DNA of 64,000 nt, taken from the NCBI RefSeq assembly GCF_003293745.1, contig NZ_PTLZ01000001.1, positions 1,178,001 to 1,242,000 on the forward strand. Direction: 5' to 3'. The DNA is from Herminiimonas fonticola (GTDB taxonomy: Bacteria > Pseudomonadota > Gammaproteobacteria > Burkholderiales > Burkholderiaceae_D). Below are positions 1-7,693 of the stretch, one piece after another (position 1 is the stretch's first letter; every line of letters begins with the position of its first letter). Under the pieces are notes generated by a model. The model did no database searches and was not told the origin of the DNA. It was given only the letters and a program-made list of their open reading frames with translations. The position numbers were made by a program, and so were the translations under genes.

Positions 1-1
1 G

Positions 2-316
2 CGCTTCAAATCGGTATCGGCCAATTATGAATACACCGAGCAGCGCGGTTATCCCTGCGTGAAGTATGTGGGTGTGACCGAGGACATGAAAGCGAAGACG
101 GCGACTTCTGCCACCATAAGTCTTTTGCTGCAGTTCAATTCGTTGTATTGCCAGCATCCTGGAGTGACAGGTGTTGGTTTCATGGTTGGCTTGTCTCATC
201 GTGGTGCTGTACTTGATGACAATCTGGCCAAGGATGCTGAGGCCTTCTTGGAAGGTGTGCAGATCGCAAAAACTGCAGCCAAACCAGTGACGCCTGAGCC
301 ATCTGAACCGCAGTAA
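2..316 (+). CDS. 3' end of an unidentified protein (5' truncated by window)
   Basis: The frame is open from the first bases of the window to a TAA at 314-316, so only the C-terminal ~104 residues are present. A GTG at 59 could start an 85-residue protein, but the upstream codons continue in the same frame and I see no good ribosome binding site, so I treat it as the end of a longer gene. The tail is Pro/Thr/Glu-rich (TPEPSEPQ), as in the disordered end of a secreted or surface protein. I do not recognise the family. It faces the LysR gene convergently, with 120 bases between them that contain a short CCAGC/GCTGG hairpin without a T run. Confidence 0.5.
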   Translation, partial: RFKSVSANYEYTEQRGYPCVKYVGVTEDMKAKTATSATISLLLQFNSLYCQHPGVTGVGFMVGLSHRGAVLDDNLAKDAEAFLEGVQIAKTAAKPVTPEPSEPQ

Positions 317-436
317 ATTCTGACTGGTTTTGACAACAGCACTGTGCGGTTTAAGGATGTGCGCAGGTCTTGAAGACTTCAGGGACTGTATAGCTCCAGC
401 ATGCTAGCTGGGGTTGATGATTTATAAACCCAACAT

Positions 437-1363
437 TCAAGCCCGAGGCGATTCAAGCTTCGTCAATTTCCTCGCCTCAATAATCATTCTTTCCACCGCG
501 CCTGATTGCGGCATGTCGCGATAAGCCAGATGCAAGGGCGCGCGCAGGCCGGGTGCTTGATCCACGTTCAAGTAAACGACTTCTTCCAGTTGCACATGCC
601 GCATCGAGGCCGGGACGATGGAGATGCCCAGACCGGCGGCGACCAAACTCAGCGTGGATAAATTCTTGCGCGCTTCCAGTTTTACTTTGGGGCTGAAGCC
701 TGCGACGCGACAGGCAGCGATCACGGTATCGTATAAACCGGGGCTGTTGGGACGGCGGTTCAGGATGAAGGATTCTTCTGCCAAAGCCGCGAGCGGCAAA
801 CTCTTGCGTCGCTTGTTTTGCGCCAGTGCATGTGTGGCCGGCAGCGCGACGATCATTTCCTCCACCAGCATCGTTTCCATTTTCAATCCAGCTGCATTGC
901 CTATCGGGGAGCGTATGAAGGCGACGTCGATACGATCCTGACGCAAGGCTTCGACCAGATCAGAGGTGTTGCTTTCTTCTACGGCCAGAGTAACGCCTGG
1001 CGATATTTGTCGGAATGCGCGTATGACGGATGGGATGAATGGATGCAGCGATGCCGATTCGGTAAAGCCAACTGCAATGCGGCCCAGCTCACCTTGCGAG
1101 ATGCGGCGCACGCCTTCTATGGTCGTGTTGACCTGATCCAGAATGATGCGGGCATCGACCAGCAGAGCTTGCCCGCTTTCAGTCAATTCCATGCCGCGCG
1201 GCAGGCGTCGGAATAGTGTGACGCCAAGCTCCTTTTCAAGCGCGCGAATTTGCTGGCTCAAGGGCGGTTGCTGTATGCCTATCCGTTGCGCAGCCTTGGT
1301 GAGATGACCTTCTTCGGCAACAACAACGAAGTAGCGCAGCAGGCGTAGATCTATGGATGACAT
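437..1363 (-). CDS. LysR-family transcriptional regulator
   Basis: 308 residues, the usual LysR length. Residues 1-60 carry the winged helix-turn-helix (DLRLLRYFVVVAEEGHLTKA, then QPPLSQQIRALEKELG). The rest is a periplasmic-binding-protein-like effector domain, including a GLGISIVPASM segment typical of LysR C-terminal domains. The gene is divergent from a two-gene chromate-type transporter with about 100 bases between starts, and an imperfect dyad lies in that gap. By analogy with other LysR/target pairs it probably regulates that transporter and itself. The effector is unknown. Family assignment is secure; the target is inferred from position. Confidence 0.9.
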   Translation of the reverse strand: MSSIDLRLLRYFVVVAEEGHLTKAAQRIGIQQPPLSQQIRALEKELGVTLFRRLPRGMELTESGQALLVDARIILDQVNTTIEGVRRISQGELGRIAVGFTESASLHPFIPSVIRAFRQISPGVTLAVEESNTSDLVEALRQDRIDVAFIRSPIGNAAGLKMETMLVEEMIVALPATHALAQNKRRKSLPLAALAEESFILNRRPNSPGLYDTVIAACRVAGFSPKVKLEARKNLSTLSLVAAGLGISIVPASMRHVQLEEVVYLNVDQAPGLRAPLHLAYRDMPQSGAVERMIIEARKLTKLESPRA

Positions 1364-1370
1364 ATATTTT

Positions 1371-1398
1371 ATGTATGGTTATTGTGTCTACCATATAT
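1371..1398. promoter_or_regulatory. Candidate LysR-regulator operator
   Basis: Inverted repeat with 9-base arms, ATGTATGGT at 1371-1379 and ACCATATAT at 1390-1398 (one mismatch), spaced by 10 bases. It lies in the AT-rich gap between the LysR start (1363) and the transporter start (1467). Position and size fit a LysR-type binding dyad. Binding is inferred. Confidence 0.4.
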
Positions 1399-1466
1399 TA
1401 GACAGAATAACGGTGCAAGCGTAACGTTCGTTCACAGCAACGTGATTGAGAACAGAGGTAAAGAAT

Positions 1467-2039
1467 ATGAGCAGCAATGTGAGCGATATGCAGGTAGAAG
1501 AGGTCGCTGCGATACCCACCTCTAAAGAATTGTTCCTGGGTTTTCTCGCGCTTGGCATGATGGCTTTTGGTGGCGCCTTGCCGCTGGCGCATCGAATGCT
1601 GGTTGAGCGGCGGCGCTGGTTGAATGAAACCGAATTTACGGAGTTGCTGGGGCTGTGCCAGTTTCTGCCGGGCGGCAATATGATTAATTTGTCGGTAGCG
1701 GTCGGCATGCGCTTTCGTGGCGTAAAGGGCGCGTTCGTTTCCATCATGGGACTGGTCGCGATGCCGTCGGTGGTGCTGATCATGCTGGGCATGTTGTATG
1801 AGCGTTTCCAGAACGATGCACAAGTAGCGCATGTATTTGCCGGTCTGGCCGCGGCTGCCGCTGGTTTGCTGGTGTCGATGGCGATCAAGATTGCGCTGCC
1901 CTTGCGCAAGAAGTTTTTGATGGCGCTGGTTGCAGTGATTTGTTTTGTCGCCATCGCTTTGCTGCGCTGGCCTTTGCTATGGGTCATGCTGGTGATGACG
2001 CCGCTTAGCATCTGGGTAACTGCGCGGAGCAAAAAATGA
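1467..2039 (+). CDS. Chromate-type transporter, N-terminal half subunit
   Basis: Membrane protein of the chromate ion transporter (CHR) family, short-chain type, in which two ~190-residue proteins replace the two halves of long ChrA. The N-terminus has the family hallmark FLALGMMAFGGALPLAHRML followed by WLNETEFTELLGLCQFLPGG. Several hydrophobic segments follow. I choose the ATG at 1467 because GAGGTAAAG lies just upstream; a TTG at 1446 would add 7 residues. The stop overlaps the start of the next gene by 4 bases (ATGA), so the two are translationally coupled and probably form a heteromeric transporter. The substrate may be chromate or another oxyanion; only the family is certain. Confidence 0.85.
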   Translation: MSSNVSDMQVEEVAAIPTSKELFLGFLALGMMAFGGALPLAHRMLVERRRWLNETEFTELLGLCQFLPGGNMINLSVAVGMRFRGVKGAFVSIMGLVAMPSVVLIMLGMLYERFQNDAQVAHVFAGLAAAAAGLLVSMAIKIALPLRKKFLMALVAVICFVAIALLRWPLLWVMLVMTPLSIWVTARSKK

Positions 2040-2566
2040 CGCAGACCTTGATTGCCTTATTCCTGATTTTTTCGCAGTTATCGCTGCTCGCATTTGGTGG
2101 TGGTAATGCGATCCTGCCGGAGATGCAGCGCCAGGTAGTGGAGGTGCACCAATGGATGTCGGCAAAAGAATTTAGTGCCTTGTTCGCCTTGAGCCAGGCG
2201 GCACCAGGACCAAACATGATGATAGTGAATCTGGTCGGCTGGCATGTCGCGGGATGGATGGGCATGCTGGTAACTGCCATCGCAAAATTCGGACCTTCAT
2301 CGCTACTGACGATCGTATCCTTGCACGCGTGGGAACGCTTCAAGGACAAACCTTGGCGCACTTATATTCAATCGGGCATGGTGCCCGTGACGGCTGGCAT
2401 CGTGGCTGCCAGTGCCGCGCTGATTGCGCATGCTTCGGATGGAAATTGGTTACTGACCGCGATTACGGTTTTTACTGCATTGATTGCCTGGAAAACGCGC
2501 ATACATCCGCTGTGGCTCTTGCTGGCGGGAAGCATGATCGGTTTGTTCGGTAATGGTCTGGTTTAA
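2036..2566 (+). CDS. Chromate-type transporter, C-terminal half subunit
   Basis: 176 residues, partner of the preceding gene and overlapping it by 4 bases. It repeats the CHR hallmark: FGGGNAILPEMQRQVVE followed by ALSQAAPGPNMMIVNLVGW (the PGPN element), then hydrophobic helices. CHR short-chain proteins normally occur as adjacent pairs, as here. A strong hairpin with a T run follows the stop codon. The ion transported is unproven. Confidence 0.85.
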   Translation: MTQTLIALFLIFSQLSLLAFGGGNAILPEMQRQVVEVHQWMSAKEFSALFALSQAAPGPNMMIVNLVGWHVAGWMGMLVTAIAKFGPSSLLTIVSLHAWERFKDKPWRTYIQSGMVPVTAGIVAASAALIAHASDGNWLLTAITVFTALIAWKTRIHPLWLLLAGSMIGLFGNGLV

Positions 2567-2607
2567 TTATTGAGGATGTTGCGAGGCGCCTCTTCAGATT
2601 GTCAGAG

Positions 2608-2643
2608 CGAAAAAGCACAATGCTTTTTCGTTTTGCATTGTGC
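2608..2643 (+). terminator. Terminator with two overlapping, mutually exclusive hairpins
   Basis: Stem 1 is CGAAAAAGC (2608-2616) with GCTTTTTCG (2622-2630), followed by TTTT. Stem 2 is GCACAATGC (2615-2623) with GCATTGTGC (2635-2643). The stems share bases and cannot form together. Stem 1 plus the T run is a plausible intrinsic terminator for the transporter pair. Confidence 0.6.
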
Positions 2644-2788
2644 GTTACGGCTTGGTGTTATCGGCTTTTCCGCAGTTTCTTTTTCAGCGTATGCATAGCA
2701 TCAACTTTTGCATGGAGCATTTCACAAAATTACGGCAGAATAAGCATCACTTGATTCACTGACAATCTCTCAGACGGGTAGGTGCTTC

Positions 2789-5722
2789 ATGAAGTTCAAG
2801 TTTCCTCTTCACATACACCTGTCCACCCTTTTTATTGTGATGACGCTCGTCATCAGCGGCGTGATTGCCGGTGTCGGTTATCAGATGTCTTACGACATGC
2901 TGGAAACCTCGGCACAGGATCTGACCCAACGCGCCAGCCGCGAAATTGCCGGCGAGATCAACGGCATTATCGGCCCTGCCAATACCACAGTTGAATTGTT
3001 GAGTTATCACAGGCTGGCCTACGCCGAGACGCTGGAAGAGCGTATGGCAAGTTTCAACGTCCTGCAGCCAACCCTGAACAACGCTTCAGGCATGACTTCC
3101 ATTTTTATCGGTTACGCTTCAGGTGATTATCTCTTTTTGCATCGCATCAGTAGTGAAGAGGAGCGCATCAGGTATCGCGCTCCGGCAGGCAGTTACTACC
3201 AGCTCCGCAGTATTGAACGCAGTAATGGAAATGGGGAAGCAAAATACATTTACCTGGATGCCGACATGCAGGTATTGGGGGAAGAAGTTCATCCTGAATA
3301 CGCGGCCGGATTCGATCCACGCCAGCGCGGCTGGTACCAGAGTGCGATGGCAGCAAACGGCACCGTTACTACCAAGCCCTATCTTTTCTTTTCAGTTGGT
3401 CAAGTCGGCCTGACGGTTGCGCAACGTTCGCAGGATGGTCACGCAGTGATTGCGGTTGATATTCCCTTGTTATCCCTGGGCGCTGTCTTGCAGCGGCAAA
3501 AAGTCACGCCATCAAGTCAATTAACCTTGGTGAGTGCCGACGGTAATGTCGTCGCATACGAGGATTTGAAAAGACTGATCGCGACGCCGACGACGGCGAA
3601 TACACCGCCCGCGCTCAAGAATTTGAAAGACTTTGGTATCCCGCCGCTGGCTGGATTGGCCGGCTCCATTACAAAAAACATGGACCCGGAAGGTATCTCC
3701 AGATCGGTCGAGATTGATGGTGAGGACTGGCGCGTATCGGTTCTGCCCATTCCACTTGAAGGTGCCGAGTCCTTGTACCTGATGACGGCGATTCCGAAGG
3801 GCGAGCTGTTTGCGACAGCGCTCAAAATTCGCTCCACATCCATCCTGGTTACCTTGCTGATTATTTTGATCGCGATCCCTCTGATCTGGCTTGTATCGCG
3901 GTTTATTTCAAAATCGATACGTGTTCTTGCCAATGAAGCAGAGTCGATACGCCGCTTTAAATTTGACGAGCCAATCCGGCTGCGGTCCAGCATCACTGAA
4001 GTCAATTCTCTGGCTGAAACGATGGACGTGATGAAGAACACGATCCGCAAGTTCATCAGCATTACGCATGCGGTAGCTGCGGAGACGGATTTTGAAAAAT
4101 TATTGCCGATGCTGTTGAATGAGACGATTGCTGCCGGCGGCGCGCAGTCGGGTGCGCTGTATCTGGTTGATGGCGACAAACTGCTGCCTTGCACTGCGGT
4201 TTCCTGCGTAGGAGAGGAGGTTAGCCGCAGCTTGCAGACCTTGCGTATGGATGCTTTGCCTGCGCTGCTGCGTACCGCACTGGACAGGCAGCAGGCGCAG
4301 GACGACATGATGAATGCAGATGAAATCGAAGCAGCAGGTTTGAACGCGCTTTGCGAAAAAGCAGATGCGGCGTGGATGGTCGCAGTGCCGCTTTTCAACC
4401 GTCAGCATGAATTGCTGGGGTTGATGCTATTGAAGCGTAAAACGCGCATCGATGCGACACAGCTGGCTTTCGTCGGTGCCTTGTCGGATTCCGCCAGCAG
4501 CTCGATGGAAACGCGCGGCTTGATCCACGAACAGAAGGCCTTGTTCGAAGCCTTTATTCAATTGATCGCTGGTGCCATTGATGCCAAGAGTCCCTATACC
4601 GGCGGCCATTGCGCACGCGTGCCTGAATTGACCAAGATGTTGGCGCGTGCCGCCTGTATTCAAGATAGCGGGCCGTACGCCGATTTCGATTTGAGCAAGG
4701 ATGAATGGGAAGCAGTGCACGTTGCTGCGTGGCTGCATGATTGCGGCAAGGTCACCACACCGGAGTACGTGGTTGATAAAGCCACCAAGCTGGAAACCAT
4801 CTACGACCGTATTCATGAAGTACGCATGCGTTTTGAAGTCCTCAAGCGCGATGCCGAGATTGATTGTTTGCGTGCAATTGCTTCGGGTGAGAACAAGGAT
4901 ATTGCAGAAGGAAAGCTGGCAGAAAAGCTACGTGAACTGGATGAGGAATTTGCCTTTATCGCGACATGCAATGAGGGTGGTGAATTCATGGCGCCGGAAA
5001 GAGTCGAGCGTCTGCAGAAGATTGCAGAGAGAACCTGGTTGCGTACGCTGGATGACGCGCTGGGAATTTCCTACGAAGAAAAGCGGCGCAAGTCCGGCAC
5101 GCCGGTTACACCCTTGCCAGTGACGGAATCGCTGCTGGCCGACAAGCCTGAGCATTTGTTTGAGCGTCGTGCGCAAGACAAGATTGCGGCAGACAATAAA
5201 TGGAACTTCCGCATGAAGGTGCCTGAGCTTCTCTACAACCGCGGCGAGGTTTACAACCTGTCTGTCAGTCGCGGCACCTTGTCGGAAGAGGAGCGCTACA
5301 AGATCAATGAACACATGATACAGACCGTCATCATGCTGTCGCAGCTGCCGTTTCCACGTCATCTGCGTCACGTCCCGGAGATCGCAGGCGGTCATCACGA
5401 AAAGATGAATGGCACCGGGTATCCGAAGATGTTGAAGAAGGAAGACATGAGCCCGGTTGCGCGCATGATGGCGATTGCCGATATCTTCGAGGCGCTGACC
5501 GCTGCCGACCGTCCTTACAAGAAGGGCAAGACCTTGTCCGAAGCATTGAAGATCATGTCATTCATGAGTAAGGATCAGCATATCGATGACGAACTGTTTG
5601 AGTTATTCCTGCGTTCTGGCGTCTATATGGAATACGCGCAGTGTTATATGGCAGCGGAGCAGATAGATGAAGTGGATATCAATACCTATCTGGATAAACC
5701 GGTTGTGGAAGCGGCCGCTTAA
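2789..5722 (+). CDS. Sensor cyclic-di-GMP phosphodiesterase: Cache-HAMP-GAF-HD-GYP
   Basis: 977 residues. An N-terminal membrane helix (~10-30), a large periplasmic sensor region of the double-Cache type (~35-330), a second membrane helix (~350-370, ILVTLLIILIAIPLIWLVSR) and a HAMP region are followed by a GAF-like region (~430-580) and an HD-GYP catalytic domain. The HD pair is in AAWLHDCGKV near residue 648, and the HHE..G.GYP signature (GGHHEKMNGTGYP) near residue 870. HD-GYP domains hydrolyse cyclic-di-GMP. These two motifs are usually 60-70 residues apart; here about 220 separate them, because of a charged, probably helical insertion. Metal ligands appear intact, so activity is likely. 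A VOC-fold gene follows closely. Confidence 0.9.
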   Translation: MKFKFPLHIHLSTLFIVMTLVISGVIAGVGYQMSYDMLETSAQDLTQRASREIAGEINGIIGPANTTVELLSYHRLAYAETLEERMASFNVLQPTLNNASGMTSIFIGYASGDYLFLHRISSEEERIRYRAPAGSYYQLRSIERSNGNGEAKYIYLDADMQVLGEEVHPEYAAGFDPRQRGWYQSAMAANGTVTTKPYLFFSVGQVGLTVAQRSQDGHAVIAVDIPLLSLGAVLQRQKVTPSSQLTLVSADGNVVAYEDLKRLIATPTTANTPPALKNLKDFGIPPLAGLAGSITKNMDPEGISRSVEIDGEDWRVSVLPIPLEGAESLYLMTAIPKGELFATALKIRSTSILVTLLIILIAIPLIWLVSRFISKSIRVLANEAESIRRFKFDEPIRLRSSITEVNSLAETMDVMKNTIRKFISITHAVAAETDFEKLLPMLLNETIAAGGAQSGALYLVDGDKLLPCTAVSCVGEEVSRSLQTLRMDALPALLRTALDRQQAQDDMMNADEIEAAGLNALCEKADAAWMVAVPLFNRQHELLGLMLLKRKTRIDATQLAFVGALSDSASSSMETRGLIHEQKALFEAFIQLIAGAIDAKSPYTGGHCARVPELTKMLARAACIQDSGPYADFDLSKDEWEAVHVAAWLHDCGKVTTPEYVVDKATKLETIYDRIHEVRMRFEVLKRDAEIDCLRAIASGENKDIAEGKLAEKLRELDEEFAFIATCNEGGEFMAPERVERLQKIAERTWLRTLDDALGISYEEKRRKSGTPVTPLPVTESLLADKPEHLFERRAQDKIAADNKWNFRMKVPELLYNRGEVYNLSVSRGTLSEEERYKINEHMIQTVIMLSQLPFPRHLRHVPEIAGGHHEKMNGTGYPKMLKKEDMSPVARMMAIADIFEALTAADRPYKKGKTLSEALKIMSFMSKDQHIDDELFELFLRSGVYMEYAQCYMAAEQIDEVDINTYLDKPVVEAAA

Positions 5723-5745
5723 GTTTGACAGTAAAACAGGAGAGC

Positions 5746-6135
5746 ATGATGACAGTGCATCTTGATCACCTTATGGTGCCATCCCGCAACAAGGTGGCTT
5801 CTGCCAAACTCTTGGCTGAAGTGTTAGGGGTGCCGTGGTCGGAAACAGGCATAGGGCCGTTCTCCCCTGTTTACGTGAACGATGGTTTGACGCTCGACTT
5901 TGATGAATGGAGCGATCCCTTTCCTTTGATGCATTACTGTTTTCGGGTGAGTCAGGATGACTTCAACGCCATCCTTGAACGTATCAAGGACGCTGGGATC
6001 GCATATCGCAGCAAGGTTCATGAACCGGTCGACTTTCGGATTGACACGCAGCATGGCGGCAGCATCGTCTACTGGAACGAACCGGATGGCCATCAATGGG
6101 AAATGTTGACGGTCAGCTATGCACGTCAGACGTAA
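5746..6135 (+). CDS. VOC-fold (glyoxalase/bleomycin-resistance-like) protein
   Basis: 129 residues. It begins with a VOC beta strand (VHLDHLMVPSRNK) and ends with the second module (HGGSIVYWNEPDGHQWEMLTV), where H and E match usual metal-ligand positions. The start at 5746 is preceded by CAGGAGAG; an upstream TTG at 5725 is less likely. It lies 23 bases after the HD-GYP gene and may be cotranscribed with it. The substrate cannot be told from sequence. Confidence 0.8.
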   Translation: MMTVHLDHLMVPSRNKVASAKLLAEVLGVPWSETGIGPFSPVYVNDGLTLDFDEWSDPFPLMHYCFRVSQDDFNAILERIKDAGIAYRSKVHEPVDFRIDTQHGGSIVYWNEPDGHQWEMLTVSYARQT

Positions 6136-6279
6136 TTCGACAGGACAGTCGTCGCTTGGGCTAATGCTGTATCGCCCCGGCATTCAAACTCGGATGTGGC
6201 TGGCAAAGCGATTCCATAAACTGAATGCTCATTACCTTCCACGCCGTCATTTATATTTCTGTTAAAGATGGGATGACGT

Positions 6280-6732
6280 TTAGTGTCGGCTATTCAATTT
6301 ATTCTTCAATGCCTTGATGGCATCTTTCTTCGCATCCATCCCGGCAATCGATGTCAGCAATTGCAAGGATTTATTGCGAAAGCGGAAGGCATCGACAGTA
6401 ACGAATGAGCCGCTGCCTACGTAGCGTATGGTGACGATGATTTCCGGCTTGCCGTCATGATCCAGATCGGCGAATTTGATTCCTTCTAGCGTGCCATTGC
6501 GCAGTCGCACAACACCGCTGATGAAATTGTCATACGGATAGGCCGGATCGTTTTTCGCATACAGACGCAAACTGTAACTGCCTATGCTGCGCGGTTCGAG
6601 ATCGCCTTCCGCTGCGACAAGCATGCCTTTGGTTTGCGGCAAAACTTCTGTCTTGACGATGCGTTCATGTCCGGCGGCGAGGGTGGCCGTAGACAGTACA
6701 GCGCTCAGAAAAAATAACACGAGCTTGTTCAT
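6280..6732 (-). CDS. Secreted protein, probable PliI-type lysozyme inhibitor
   Basis: 150 residues with a clear Sec signal peptide (MNKLVLFFLSAVLSTATLAA, cleavage near residue 20), so it should be periplasmic. The mature part contains VAAEGDLEPRSIGSYSLRLY, ISGVVRLRNGTLE and ADLDHDGKPEIIVTIRYVGS. From memory, this pattern of an SGSYxxRLY-like strand plus a DxDxDGxxE calcium-like loop resembles the periplasmic inhibitors of invertebrate-type lysozyme (PliI). I cannot run a search, so the family call is tentative; the signal peptide and acidic loop are directly visible. It is transcribed alone. Confidence 0.55.
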   Translation of the reverse strand: MNKLVLFFLSAVLSTATLAAGHERIVKTEVLPQTKGMLVAAEGDLEPRSIGSYSLRLYAKNDPAYPYDNFISGVVRLRNGTLEGIKFADLDHDGKPEIIVTIRYVGSGSFVTVDAFRFRNKSLQLLTSIAGMDAKKDAIKALKNKLNSRH

Positions 6733-6825
6733 TGATATCTCTTTTGTTCAGTTGATTTGATTCGAAAAATTTACATTCACCGTTGATGCGACGCACGCGA
6801 TGTGCGGCATTGCGAAATGATGGAT

Positions 6826-7212
6826 TTACGCGACTTTTGCACCTTTGTCGATTAACAGGCTGCGTAACACAGAGCGATGACAGTGCGCTTCGTCTTCGCA
6901 GTAGCATCCGACCGAGAAGTTGCTGTGATGCGAAAGTGCTGCGAGTAGTTCAATCGTGTGTGCATTCTCGGGTGTCGCCATTTCAGCACGATAGCGTTTG
7001 AAGAAGGTGTTCCACTCTTGCGTTGTGGTGGCGCTATGTGCGAGCTTGACGGTTGCGGCACTGGGAGCGAGGTTGGGGAACCAGACATCGAACCAGTTAT
7101 GCGAAGCAAAATCGGTTTTGGCTACGCCGCGTGGCGGGCGACGGACAGTGCCTATGCGTATGCCTTCGTCTGTGATGCGCTTGCTACCCAATCTGACGAT
7201 ACGTGCAACCAT
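6826..7212 (-). CDS. DUF488-family protein
   Basis: 128 residues with the DUF488 C-terminal signature: a Cys-containing strand followed by CHRS (VGCYCEDEAHCHRSVLRSLL). The N-terminus (IRIGTVRRPPRGV) and the WNTFFKRYRAEM segment also fit. Members are small cytosolic proteins of unknown function, often near stress or metabolic genes. The gene starts 30 bases downstream of the end of a VOC-fold gene on the same strand and may be read with it. Confidence 0.8.
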   Translation of the reverse strand: MVARIVRLGSKRITDEGIRIGTVRRPPRGVAKTDFASHNWFDVWFPNLAPSAATVKLAHSATTTQEWNTFFKRYRAEMATPENAHTIELLAALSHHSNFSVGCYCEDEAHCHRSVLRSLLIDKGAKVA

Positions 7213-7242
7213 GACGGCCTCTGATCATTGCGTTTATGCGTT

Positions 7243-7665
7243 TCAGTTTGGCGCATCCCAGGCGGGATTCCATACAACTTCCCATAGATGCTGATCGGGA
7301 TCCTGAAAATAGCCTGAGTAGCCACCCCAAAACGTATCGTGGGCCGGTTTGACGATGATTGCTCCGGCATTCTGTGCTTGCAGCATGACGGTATCAACTT
7401 CTTCTTTTGAAGATACGTTATGCCCGATGGTGAACTCGGTAGGACTGATGGATGCGACAGGAAGGCCGGTGTCTTGGGAAATACTCTTGCGTGGCCACAG
7501 TGCCAACTTCAATCCTGCCTGTAGATCGAAGAAGGCAACTGCACCATATTCAAATTCGGCACCGATGATGCCTGGTGTTTGCAGGCCGAGGCCATCCCGA
7601 TAAAACCGGAGTGCCTTCTCCAGATCATCGACACCTAGTGTGATGACGGTAATGCGAGGTTTCAT
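7243..7665 (-). CDS. VOC-family (glyoxalase-like) protein
   Basis: 140 residues. It opens with TVITLGVDDLEKALRFYRDG and closes with FWGGYSGYFQDPDQHLWEVV, the paired beta-alpha-beta-beta-beta modules of the VOC superfamily; the final E is the usual metal ligand. A start at the first Met fits the family. It lies between a decarboxylase gene and a DUF488 gene, all on the minus strand. Such proteins are often annotated as glyoxalase or extradiol-dioxygenase-like; substrate unknown. Confidence 0.8.
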   Translation of the reverse strand: MKPRITVITLGVDDLEKALRFYRDGLGLQTPGIIGAEFEYGAVAFFDLQAGLKLALWPRKSISQDTGLPVASISPTEFTIGHNVSSKEEVDTVMLQAQNAGAIIVKPAHDTFWGGYSGYFQDPDQHLWEVVWNPAWDAPN

Positions 7666-7693
7666 TTCACATTCCTTTCATCAACAAACTGAT

